The position numbers and the translations under genes are program-made. Under the pieces are notes generated by a model. That model had not been told where the DNA came from. It did not search any database and worked only from the letters and a program-made list of their open reading frames with translations. From Paramesorhizobium endophyticum (lineage in GTDB: Bacteria > Pseudomonadota > Alphaproteobacteria > Rhizobiales > Rhizobiaceae), in assembly GCF_014640615.1 (NCBI RefSeq), contig NZ_BMHH01000028.1, forward strand, positions 1 to 36,113: 36,113 nt of DNA, read 5' to 3'. Below, piece by piece: positions 17,734 through 24,750 of the stretch. The stretch's first letter is position 1, and every line of letters starts with the position of its first letter.

Positions 17734-19050
17734 ATGACTGATGCATTGCGGATCGGCGTTGCCGGGCTCGGCACCGTGGGCGGTTCGGTTTTGCGCATTT
17801 TGCGCGACAAGGCCGAGATGCTGACCCGCCAATGCGGTAAGGAATTGGTCGTGACTGCTGTTTCTGCGCGCGACCGCTCGCGCGACCGCGGGATCGATCT
17901 TTCCGCCGTCGAGTGGTTTGAGGATCCGGTCGCGCTGGCCAATTCCGATGGCATCGATGTGTTCGTCGAGCTGATCGGGGGCGAAGACGGCCCGGCCAAG
18001 GCGGCGGTGGAAGCGGCGCTCAAGGCCGGCCATCATGTGGTGACGGCCAACAAGGCGCTGCTCGCCAGGCACGGCGTTGCGCTCGCCAAGATCGCCGAGG
18101 ACAAGGGCGTGCTTCTCAATTTCGAGGCGGCGGTGGCGGGCGGCATCCCCGTCATCAAGGCGATGCGCGAATCGCTGACCGGCAACACCGTGTCGCGCGT
18201 CTATGGCATCATGAACGGCACCTGCAATTACATCCTGACGCGGATGTGGGACGAGGGAATTTCCTTCGAGGAATGCCTCAAGGATGCGCAGGAGTTGGGC
18301 TACGCTGAGGCGGATCCGACATTCGACATCGAGGGCAATGACACGGCGCACAAGCTGGCGCTGCTGACGAGCCTCGCCTTCGGCACGCAGATCGCCGCCG
18401 ACGATATCTATCTCGAAGGCATCAGCAACATCTCACTTGCCGACATCCATGCCGCCGACGAACTGGGCTACCGCATCAAGCTCCTGGGCGTCGCGCAAAA
18501 GACCGACACCGGCATAGAGCAGCGCGTCCACCCCACCATGGTGCCGACCTCGTCGGTCATCGCTCAGGTCCATGGCGTGACCAATGCGGTGGCGATCGAG
18601 ACCGACCTTCTGGGCGAGCTTCTCCTCTCCGGCCCGGGCGCGGGCGGCAATGCGACTGCCTCAGCCGTGATCGGCGATATTGCCGACATCGCCAAGAGCC
18701 GCCCCGGTTTCCAGCACGGCCCGGTGTTCGGCACGCCGGCCAAGGCGCTGAAGCCTTATCAACAGGCGCAGATGCGTTCCCATGCCGGCGGCTATTTCAT
18801 CCGCCTGACGGTGGAAGACCGCACCGGCGTCTTCGCCGCCATCGCCAAGCGCATGGCCGAGAACGACATCTCGCTCGAATCCATCGTCCAGCGCCCGCCG
18901 ATGGAAGCGGCGGACAAGAACACCAAAACCGTGATCCTCGTGACGCATGAGACGACGGAAGCCGCGGTGAAAAAGGCGCTCGACGCCATCCTTGACGATG
19001 GCCATCTGGTGGATAAGCCGCAGATGATCAGGATCGAGCGGGCGGGCTAA
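17734..19050 (+). CDS. hom: Homoserine dehydrogenase
   Basis: Reduces aspartate semialdehyde to homoserine for threonine and methionine synthesis. The Rossmann motif GLGTVG is at 11-16. The central catalytic region contains NKALL, NGTCNYIL and the conserved ELGYAEADPTFDIEGND segment. A C-terminal ACT domain (from about residue 350, GGYFIRLTVEDRTGVF) gives feedback control, usually by threonine. At 438 residues it is a monofunctional enzyme with no aspartokinase fusion. A GAGG ribosome site lies upstream. In many relatives glpX follows hom; here it does not. Confidence 0.96.
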   Translation: MTDALRIGVAGLGTVGGSVLRILRDKAEMLTRQCGKELVVTAVSARDRSRDRGIDLSAVEWFEDPVALANSDGIDVFVELIGGEDGPAKAAVEAALKAGHHVVTANKALLARHGVALAKIAEDKGVLLNFEAAVAGGIPVIKAMRESLTGNTVSRVYGIMNGTCNYILTRMWDEGISFEECLKDAQELGYAEADPTFDIEGNDTAHKLALLTSLAFGTQIAADDIYLEGISNISLADIHAADELGYRIKLLGVAQKTDTGIEQRVHPTMVPTSSVIAQVHGVTNAVAIETDLLGELLLSGPGAGGNATASAVIGDIADIAKSRPGFQHGPVFGTPAKALKPYQQAQMRSHAGGYFIRLTVEDRTGVFAAIAKRMAENDISLESIVQRPPMEAADKNTKTVILVTHETTEAAVKKALDAILDDGHLVDKPQMIRIERAG

Positions 19051-19613
19051 GGGCCTCTTTTCGCGCCGCTTGTCACGCTTTTGCGGGGGAAGAATCTCGC
19101 AAGTTTATGGAAGCGACAAGAAAAGGAAGCTGTGCAGTGTATGTGACTCGTCACGATCACCCGCGTCAGCATGGTCCCGATTTCGCCCTGCATAGTAATT
19201 TGTGCAGGGCGGAAAAGGATGACATCGCTCATTTTTTCTGCCTTTTCTGAAGGCGCGGCTGATGCCGTTGCCGGACATTTCGCCAGCACGGCTGCTCGAG
19301 CAGTTTGGAAACCGGACAGCCATGCCTGGCAGAATCGGGCAGATTGCCATGTCTCTTGTTTCCATCCAGAATCTTTCGCTTACCCTTCATGCTCCTTATC
19401 TCCCATCTCGACTTCGTCATCGGTGAAGGCGAGAGCCCGTTCCCGGGGCAAGCGCCGCCAGGGACAGCGATATCGTGATCGCAATAGCTTTCATTCGAGG
19501 ATTCCACGCCGTCCGGGTTGCTCGGATAGACGCTTGGGCGCATCGGAAAGTTGCGCGGCTCGCTCCCTTTTCGCGCCGCTTCGAAATTTTTTCCGAAAAA
19601 TCCATTTTAGCTG
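19051..19613. other. Intergenic stretch between hom and the tRNA-Glu promoter
   Basis: About 560 bases without a convincing intact gene. The minus-strand frame beginning at 19,229 (MSDVILFRPAQ, about 60 residues) has only a weak AAGGCAG ribosome site and no recognisable family. A frameshifted small secreted peptide at 19,380-19,494 is listed separately. No terminator with a T-tract was seen after hom. Confidence 0.5.
19380..19494 (-). pseudogene. Possible small secreted peptide, one-base frameshift
   Basis: The ATG at 19,494 opens a classical signal peptide (MKAIAITISLSLAALAPG) that runs out of frame after 25 codons. Removing one G from the run in ACGGGCTCTC gives PGTALA, a good signal-peptidase site, then a short acidic tail FTDDEVEMGDKEHEG and a TAA at 19,382-19,380. 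The 37-residue result looks like a real exported peptide, but no homologue is known to me and the ribosome site (GTGGA) is weak. It may be a decayed gene, a sequencing error or chance. Confidence 0.35.
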
Positions 19614-19642
19614 TTGCGGGAGAAAAAGTTCCTCTCTATAAG
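19614..19642 (+). promoter_or_regulatory. Promoter of the tRNA-Glu gene
   Basis: TTGCGG (19614-19619) and TATAAG (19637-19642) are separated by exactly 17 bases, and the tRNA begins 16 bases after the -10 box. The hexamers, spacing and position all fit a housekeeping-sigma promoter driving a stable RNA. Confidence 0.7.
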
Positions 19643-19657
19643 CCCACTCACTCGCGG

Positions 19658-19732
19658 GCGCCCATCGTCTAGCGGTTAGGACAGCGCCCTTTCACGGCGC
19701 AGACAGGGGTTCGATTCCCCTTGGGCGTACCA
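19658..19732 (+). tRNA. tRNA-Glu (anticodon UUC), CCA encoded
   Basis: A 75-base cloverleaf. The acceptor arms GCGCCCA and TGGGCGT pair with one terminal G-U. The anticodon stem GCGCC/GGCGC holds the loop CTTTCAC with anticodon TTC. The T arm GGGG-TTCGATT-CCCC is canonical, and the discriminator A is followed by an encoded CCA. It has its own promoter upstream and is read toward sfsA. It is not the attachment site of the island, which begins 2.4 kb further on inside radC. Confidence 0.95.
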
Positions 19733-19826
19733 ATCTTTTCAATGCCTTAGACGCCCGCGAGTTTCTTCCTTCCCGACATCGAAGCGAGAATTGTGCCAGC
19801 CCCATGGGCTATGCTAATGGCGCTTC

Positions 19827-20534
19827 ATGCAGTTCATTCTTCCCATGGTTTCCGGGCGGCTGGAACGCCGCTACAAGCGCTTCCTCGCCGATGTCACGCT
19901 GGATGACCGGCGGTTCATCACCGCATCCGTGCCGAACACGGGTTCGATGCTGGGGCTGAGCGCGCCCGGCTCCCGCGTCTGGCTCAGTATCACCGAAGGC
20001 GGCGCGCGCAAATATCCGCACACGCTGCAAATCGTCGAGGCGGATGGAACATTCGTCGGCATCAACACCGGCCTTCCCAACAAAATAGCCGAAGAAGCGA
20101 TTCTGGCGGGCCTCCTCCCCTCGCTCTCCGGCTATGCCACCTTGAAGCGCGAGCAGAAATACGGGCGGAACTCCCGCATCGACCTTCTCTTGTCCGATGA
20201 ATCGCGCCCGCTCGCCTATGTCGAGGTCAAGAATGTGCATTTCATGCGCGAGGCCGGCCTCGCCGAATTCCCGGACACGGTGACGGCGCGCGGCGCAAAA
20301 CATCTGGAAGAACTGGGCGACATGGTGGAAGCTGGCCACCGGGGTGTTATGCTCTTCGTCATCCAGCGTGGCGATTGCGGAAGATTCCGTCTTTGCCACG
20401 ATCTCGACCCCGCCTATGTCAGGGCATTCGAACGGGCGCGCGCACGCGGGGTTGAGGCTTATGCAATTCGATGCCAAATATCGCCTGAGGGTATTGTCGC
20501 GGAATGCGCGGTGCCGATCGACGGAATGGATTGA
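19827..20534 (+). CDS. sfsA: SfsA family DNA/RNA nuclease-fold protein
   Basis: SfsA (sugar fermentation stimulation protein A) is a conserved protein with an OB-fold plus a PD-(D/E)XK nuclease-like core. Its cellular role is poorly defined. The 235-residue length is standard. Family motifs are PNTGSM (about 36-41), HTLQIVE, RIDLLL and VEVKNV (nuclease core, about 118-137), and [13 protein letters not shown]. The ribosome site is weak. The map start codon is five bases after the sfsA stop, so the two are likely cotranscribed. Confidence 0.93.
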   Translation: MQFILPMVSGRLERRYKRFLADVTLDDRRFITASVPNTGSMLGLSAPGSRVWLSITEGGARKYPHTLQIVEADGTFVGINTGLPNKIAEEAILAGLLPSLSGYATLKREQKYGRNSRIDLLLSDESRPLAYVEVKNVHFMREAGLAEFPDTVTARGAKHLEELGDMVEAGHRGVMLFVIQRGDCGRFRLCHDLDPAYVRAFERARARGVEAYAIRCQISPEGIVAECAVPIDGMD

Positions 20535-20539
20535 GACCA

Positions 20540-21376
20540 ATGGTTACCTATCTCGACGCGGCAAGCGCGCCTTTGAAATTCACCGGCCAGATCCGCCTTT
20601 ATGACGCGGAAGCCTTCGAGGGCATGCGCAAGGCCTGCCAGTTGACGGCGCGCTGCCTGGACGAGCTCAATTCCATCGTCCGGCCTGGGCTGCCGACCAA
20701 TGAAATCGACCGTTTCGTCTATGAGTTCGGCGCGGATCACGGCGCGATTCCCGCCACACTCAATTATCGCGGTTACACCAAATCCGTCTGCACCTCGATC
20801 AACCATGTGGTCTGCCACGGCATTCCCGACGATAAGTCCCTACGCGAGGGCGATATCGTCAATATCGACGTGACCTATCTGCTCGACGGCTGGCATGGCG
20901 ATTCCAGCCGCATGTATGCGGTGGGCGAGATCAAGCGCGCCGCCGAGCGCCTGCTGGAAGTAACCCATGAATCGCTGATGCGCGGTATCGCCGCCGTCAA
21001 GCCCGGCGCGCGCACCGGCGCCATCGGCGCGGCCATCCAGACCTATGCCGAGGCCGAGCGCTGCTCCGTGGTGAGGGATTTTTGCGGTCATGGCGTGGGC
21101 CGGCTGTTCCACGACGCGCCGAACATCCTCCATTACGGCACGCCGAACGAGGGCGTGGAGATACGCGAAGGCATGATCTTCACCATCGAGCCGATGATCA
21201 ATCTGGGCAAGCCGCATGTGAAGGTGCTCTCCGATGGCTGGACGGCGGTGACGCGCGACCGCTCGCTCTCCGCACAATACGAGCACACGGTCGGCGTGAC
21301 GAAAGATGGCTGCGAGGTTTTCACGCTGTCGCCCGCCGGAATATTCGGCCCCCAATCTACGCGCGAAAAAGAATAG
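20540..21376 (+). CDS. map: Type I methionine aminopeptidase
   Basis: Removes the initiator methionine from nascent proteins. The five metal ligands are visible as Asp110, Asp121, His184, Glu217 and Glu248, a constant offset of 13 from the E. coli enzyme, with the catalytic His93 in VVCHGIP. I chose the ATG at 20,540 (MVTYLDAA) over an upstream in-frame start inside sfsA, because the extra residues match nothing and GGATTGAG precedes this ATG. This gives 278 residues. It lies in the sfsA-map-radC order seen in relatives. Confidence 0.95.
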   Translation: MVTYLDAASAPLKFTGQIRLYDAEAFEGMRKACQLTARCLDELNSIVRPGLPTNEIDRFVYEFGADHGAIPATLNYRGYTKSVCTSINHVVCHGIPDDKSLREGDIVNIDVTYLLDGWHGDSSRMYAVGEIKRAAERLLEVTHESLMRGIAAVKPGARTGAIGAAIQTYAEAERCSVVRDFCGHGVGRLFHDAPNILHYGTPNEGVEIREGMIFTIEPMINLGKPHVKVLSDGWTAVTRDRSLSAQYEHTVGVTKDGCEVFTLSPAGIFGPQSTREKE

Positions 21377-21401
21377 CCACAGGATAGATAAAAAAGAGGA
21401 G

Positions 21402-21433
21402 TTGACCGGAGCCAAGCTTATTTGGCTTATACT
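21402..21433 (+). promoter_or_regulatory. Weak candidate promoter and hairpin before radC
   Basis: TTGACC (21402-21407) and TATACT (21428-21433) resemble -35 and -10 boxes but are 20 bases apart, longer than ideal. Between them AGCCAA and TTGGCT (21410-21427) form an inverted repeat that could be an operator or a short hairpin. Confidence 0.25.
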
Positions 21434-21477
21434 CAACTACGCATAAATTCATTCTGCGGTGCGGGGGACGACAAGGA

Positions 21478-22143
21478 ATGGCGGGCGATAAAGATCGCAA
21501 GCACGGCTTTCGTGAGGAAAGCACGCCGGCCGAATTCGCGGAGGCCGTCGAAACTTCCGTCGTCAAGGCATCCCGCCCGCATTATGAGGGCCACCGCGAG
21601 CGGCTGCGCCGGCGCTTTCGGGAAAATGGCGGCGACGCGCTGGCCGATTATGAATTGCTTGAGCTTCTGCTGTTCCGCTGCGTACCCCGCGCCGACACCA
21701 AGCCGCTAGCCAAGGCGCTGCTGGCGCGGTTCGGCTCCTTCGCGGAAGTACTGGGCGCGCCGGAGCGACTCCTGACAGAGGTGCCCGGTTGCGGTCCAGC
21801 CATCGCGACGGATCTCAAGATCATCGCAGCTGCGGCTCAGGCCATGGGCCGTGCCACCATCAAGGGGCGCGAGGTGCTGGGTTCCTGGAGCAAGGTCATC
21901 GAATATTGCACCACGGCGATGGCCTATGAAGACCGCGAGCAATTCCGCATCCTGTTTCTCGACAAGAAGAACGGTCTTATCGCCGATGAGGTGCAGCAGG
22001 TCGGCACGGTCGACCATACGCCCGTCTATCCACGCGAGATCATGCGCCGGGCGCTGGAGCTTTCCGCCTCGGCCATCATCCTCGTCCACAACCACCCCAC
22101 TACCCTCCTCTCGATCACGGTCGATCACGCTGAAGCACAATGA
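21478..22143 (+). pseudogene. radC: radC, 3' end replaced by island insertion
   Basis: RadC is a JAMM/MPN-fold protein of unclear function, once linked to repair. The N-terminal UPF0758 domain and helix-hairpin-helix ([10 protein letters not shown]) are intact, and the JAMM domain runs normally to HNHP (residues 204-207). The family continues HNHPSGDPTPS; here it continues [14 protein letters not shown] and stops. The frame therefore leaves radC at about base 22,098, losing the second metal-ligand segment (Ser and Asp of SxxxxxD) and roughly 35-40 residues. The product of 221 residues should lack the metal site. The integrase gene starts about 190 bases downstream, so this is an integration breakpoint. 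Confidence 0.88.
22111..22129. repeat. Tandem short direct repeat at island left border
   Basis: TCGATCACG occurs at 22111-22119 and again at 22121-22129, ten bases apart, one helical turn. Weaker ATCAC copies follow (GAATCACAAGC). Phased short repeats beside an integrase gene fit integrase arm or excisionase binding sites; this is inference. Confidence 0.5.
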
Positions 22144-22235
22144 ATCACAAGCATTTTCTGGCTTGCGTACAGGGGACGGTTTTGGCAAACTGGGGGCTGT
22201 TGAAGGGGTAGCAAACGGCTTCCAGCTCCCGAGCA

Positions 22236-22268
22236 CCGATCCCAGTTTCTCCTCTTCCGATCCCAGTT
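22236..22268. repeat. Direct repeat before the integrase gene
   Basis: CCGATCCCAGTT occurs at 22236-22247 and 22257-22268, with starts 21 bases apart, two helical turns. The second copy ends 19 bases before the integrase ATG. Such phasing suits cooperative protein binding, such as integrase arm sites that also autoregulate the gene. Confidence 0.55.
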
Positions 22269-22287
22269 GCGGAGCAGGAGGAACGCT

Positions 22288-23541
22288 ATGTCGAGCCTTA
22301 CCGACACCGCCATCCGGCAAGCGATGAAGCGGGTGGAGCTCACAAGGAAACAAGAGAACCTCGCCGACGGCGAAGGGCGCGGCACCGGCCGGCTTGTTCT
22401 CGTTCTCAAGCCAATGCCGAAGCGCGTAACCGCCGATTGGATGGCGCAGCAATGGCGTGACGGGAAACGCGCGAAAAAGAAACTCGGCTCGTATCCCTCG
22501 ATGTCCCTCGCGCAAGCGCGTGAAATTTTCAAACGCGACTTCGCCGATGTGATCCAGAAGGGTCGCAGTATCAAGATCGCGGCTGATACTCGACCGGGCA
22601 CCGTCGCCGATCTGTTCGAGGGCTACGTCGCCGCGCTGAAAGCTGCCGGCAAGCCCTCCTGGAAAGAGACGGAAAAAGGCCTCAATAAGATTGCCGATAC
22701 GCTCGGACGCAATCGCCTCGCCCGCGAAATCGAGGCCGAAGAAATCGTCGAGCTAATCCGGCCGATCTATGAGCGCGGCGCCCGATCGATGGCTGATCAT
22801 GTCCGTTCCTATATCCATGCCGCCTTTAGCTGGGGAATGAAATCGGACAACGATTATCGGAACACATCTCCTCGCCGCTTCCGGATTCCCTTCAACCCGG
22901 CCGCCGACATCCCCACCGAACCCAAGGTCCAGGGCACCCGCTGGCTTAGTGAGGATGAGTTTGTCCAGCTCTATCGGTGGCTCGAGTGCCCTGACACTCC
23001 TGTCCACCCCTCGTATCCGCGCGCCGTGCAGCTCATCATGCTCACCGGCCAGCGCGTCGAGGAGATCGCGCGGCTGCATGTCGATCAGTGGGACGCCGCC
23101 GAGCGGATCATCGACTGGTCGAAAACGAAGAACCTGCAGCCGCACGCGGTTCCGGTCCCGTCGCTCGCAGCGGAGCTCATCGAGTCGATCAAGCCGAACG
23201 AATACGGCTGGTTCTTCCCTTCGGCGAAGGACCCTTCGAAACCGGTCAGCCACGGCACGCTTTACAGTTTCGTCTGGCGGCAGCGCGACCGCGGTGTCAT
23301 CCCTTATGCGACCAATCGCGACCTTCGGAGGACGTTCAAGACACTCGCCGGCAAGGCGGGTGTCCCGAAGGAGATTCGGGACCGCCTCCAGAATCACGCG
23401 CTGCAGGACGTTAGCTCCAAGAACTATGATCGCTGGCATTACATGCCGGAGAAGCGCGCCGGCATGGCGCGCTGGGATAAATTCGTCCGTGCGCTCCTGA
23501 AAAAGAAGAAGGGCAACAGCACGTTGAAGGCTGCCGCGTGA
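22288..23541 (+). CDS. Tyrosine-type site-specific integrase (P4-like)
   Basis: Catalyses integration and excision of the island. The 417-residue protein has an N-terminal arm-binding domain (DUF4102 type, about 1-100, with KKKLGSYPSMSLAQAR), a core-binding domain (about 105-200) and a catalytic domain. Catalytic residues are Arg256 (TGQRVEEIARL), Arg347 (DLRRTF), His370 (LQNHA) and the Tyr380 nucleophile (NYDRWHY). The box II histidine usual in HDLRRT is Arg344 here. An upstream TTG is possible, but the ATG at 22,288 follows AGGAGG perfectly. Position beside the broken radC makes it the likely agent of integration. Confidence 0.93.
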   Translation: MSSLTDTAIRQAMKRVELTRKQENLADGEGRGTGRLVLVLKPMPKRVTADWMAQQWRDGKRAKKKLGSYPSMSLAQAREIFKRDFADVIQKGRSIKIAADTRPGTVADLFEGYVAALKAAGKPSWKETEKGLNKIADTLGRNRLAREIEAEEIVELIRPIYERGARSMADHVRSYIHAAFSWGMKSDNDYRNTSPRRFRIPFNPAADIPTEPKVQGTRWLSEDEFVQLYRWLECPDTPVHPSYPRAVQLIMLTGQRVEEIARLHVDQWDAAERIIDWSKTKNLQPHAVPVPSLAAELIESIKPNEYGWFFPSAKDPSKPVSHGTLYSFVWRQRDRGVIPYATNRDLRRTFKTLAGKAGVPKEIRDRLQNHALQDVSSKNYDRWHYMPEKRAGMARWDKFVRALLKKKKGNSTLKAAA

Positions 23542-23957
23542 GCCACTGGTCTTTCCTTCCCGCCGGCATGCTTGTCTTCTTCTGTTCAATCGCGCCCGCC
23601 ATTGCTGACCCGTGCAAAGCCCCCCTGCCCGCCCAAGCAGGTACGCGGTTCTCCGGCACGGTCCAATACGTTGGCGATGGAGACGGCCTTTGCGTCGGCA
23701 GGACGGTCGACCCCAACGAGTGGATCGAGGTTCGCCTTGCTGATTTCGATGCGCCCGAGGTTCATCAACCCGGCGGCGCGGCGGCTAAGGCGGCGCTTGA
23801 GCACATAGCCCTACATCGCGAGGTCACATGCACCGTGAAGCGCGGCCGCAACGGCCGTGTCGTCTCATTCGACCGCGTGATCGCGCGCTGCCAAATCGCC
23901 ACCGACAGCATCGGAGACATTCTCCGCCAGGTCGGTATCGCCGCGGGTGGCAACTGA
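23538..23957 (+). CDS. Exported SNase-like (thermonuclease-fold) protein
   Basis: A 139-residue protein with a signal peptide (cleavage likely after AIA-D, about residue 24) and a staphylococcal-nuclease-like domain. The motif EVRLADFDAPEVHQPGG carries the family's first Arg and Glu, and FDRVIARC carries the second Arg. Three cysteines remain in the mature part. It begins at a GTG that overlaps the integrase stop (GTGA), so translation is coupled to int. It may be a periplasmic nuclease or a degenerate fold relative. Such genes often travel beside integrases in alphaproteobacterial islands, which is from general experience, not checked here. Confidence 0.75.
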   Translation: MSHWSFLPAGMLVFFCSIAPAIADPCKAPLPAQAGTRFSGTVQYVGDGDGLCVGRTVDPNEWIEVRLADFDAPEVHQPGGAAAKAALEHIALHREVTCTVKRGRNGRVVSFDRVIARCQIATDSIGDILRQVGIAAGGN

Positions 23958-24002
23958 TGCCTGACACATTGACCCTTGACCCCGACATAGCCTGGAGGCT
24001 AT

Positions 24003-24446
24003 ATGAACTGGGACGTCAGACTGCATGACGCCTTCGAGGCGGAGTTTCTGGTTTTCGAGCGCGGGGTCCAGACCGAATTGCTGGCCGTCGCGAAGCTGCT
24101 CGCCGAATACGGCCCGCAGCTCGGTCGGCCCTATGTCGACACGCTCAAGGGCTCGAAACACACCAACATGAAGGAGATGCGTTTCTCGGCCGCCGACGGC
24201 GAATGGCGCGCAGCCTTCGCGTTTGACCCGGAACGGAAGGCTATTCTCCTGGTCGCGGGTGACAAGTCGGGCGTTAGCCAGAAGCGCTTCTATAAGCAGC
24301 TTATCGCAAAGGCGGATAGCCGGCTTTCCGACCATCTGGAAAACCTGAGATCCGCAAAGAAGGGATGGTCCTATGGGACGGAGCATCGATCAGGTTATAG
24401 CTTCCCTGCCCCACGACCAGCAGGAGCAGATCGAGGCGCGCTATGA
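24003..24446 (+). CDS. higB: HigB-like (RelE/ParE superfamily) toxin
   Basis: Expected to be a ribosome-dependent mRNA endonuclease of the phage-derived Gp49-like/HigB family. Matching segments are LKGSKHTNMKEMRF, RAAFAFDPERKAILLVAGDK and SQKRFYKQLIAKAD, followed by HLENL. GGAGG lies five bases before the ATG. The core ends near residue 120, but the frame runs on for about 27 residues (GWSYGTEHRSGYSF...) through the start of the antitoxin gene, giving a 74-base overlap. That tail has no family match and may be read-through after loss of the usual stop. The toxin-first order is that of HigBA loci. Confidence 0.9.
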   Translation: MNWDVRLHDAFEAEFLVFERGVQTELLAVAKLLAEYGPQLGRPYVDTLKGSKHTNMKEMRFSAADGEWRAAFAFDPERKAILLVAGDKSGVSQKRFYKQLIAKADSRLSDHLENLRSAKKGWSYGTEHRSGYSFPAPRPAGADRGAL

Positions 24447-24750
24447 CGAACTCCGGCAGGAGGTCGAAGGACTCCGCGAGCTACGTCAGATCGTGGGCAA
24501 GGCCCAGGAAGATGTCGCTGGTGCCTTGAACATCAAACAGCCCTCGGTCTCAAAGATCGAAAAGCAGGCCGATATGTATCTATCGACGTTGCGCAGCTAC
24601 GTTGAGGCGATCGGCGGCAAGCTTGAACTCACCGTGAAGCTGCCGTCGCATCCGCCCCTCAAGCTTCACAGCCTGGGCGACGTGATTGCATCGAATACGC
24701 CCACGCGCGCCCCCGCCCGCGTGCGGAAAGCCGCCAGAGCCCGCTCTTGA
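24373..24750 (+). CDS. higA: HigA-like XRE-family antitoxin
   Basis: A 125-residue helix-turn-helix protein that should neutralise the upstream toxin and repress the shared promoter. An N-terminal helical region (SLPHDQQEQIEARYDELRQE) is followed by the HTH (about 43-75): VGKAQEDVAGALNIKQPSVSKIEKQ. Then comes the family's MYLSTLRSYVEAIGGKLEL segment. The basic C-terminus (RAPARVRKAARARS) is unlike most short HigA proteins. The ATG follows AGAAGGGA. Its stop overlaps the next ORF (TGATG), tying the antitoxin to the following genes. A direct repeat TTGACCC-TTGACCC at 23,969-23,982, ahead of the toxin, is a candidate operator. Confidence 0.9.
   Translation: MGRSIDQVIASLPHDQQEQIEARYDELRQEVEGLRELRQIVGKAQEDVAGALNIKQPSVSKIEKQADMYLSTLRSYVEAIGGKLELTVKLPSHPPLKLHSLGDVIASNTPTRAPARVRKAARARS

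Noticed and set aside
19658-19732. tRNA-Glu as the island's attachment site
   Set aside because: The tRNA is complete and followed by intact sfsA and map; the break and the integrase are at radC, 2.4 kb away.
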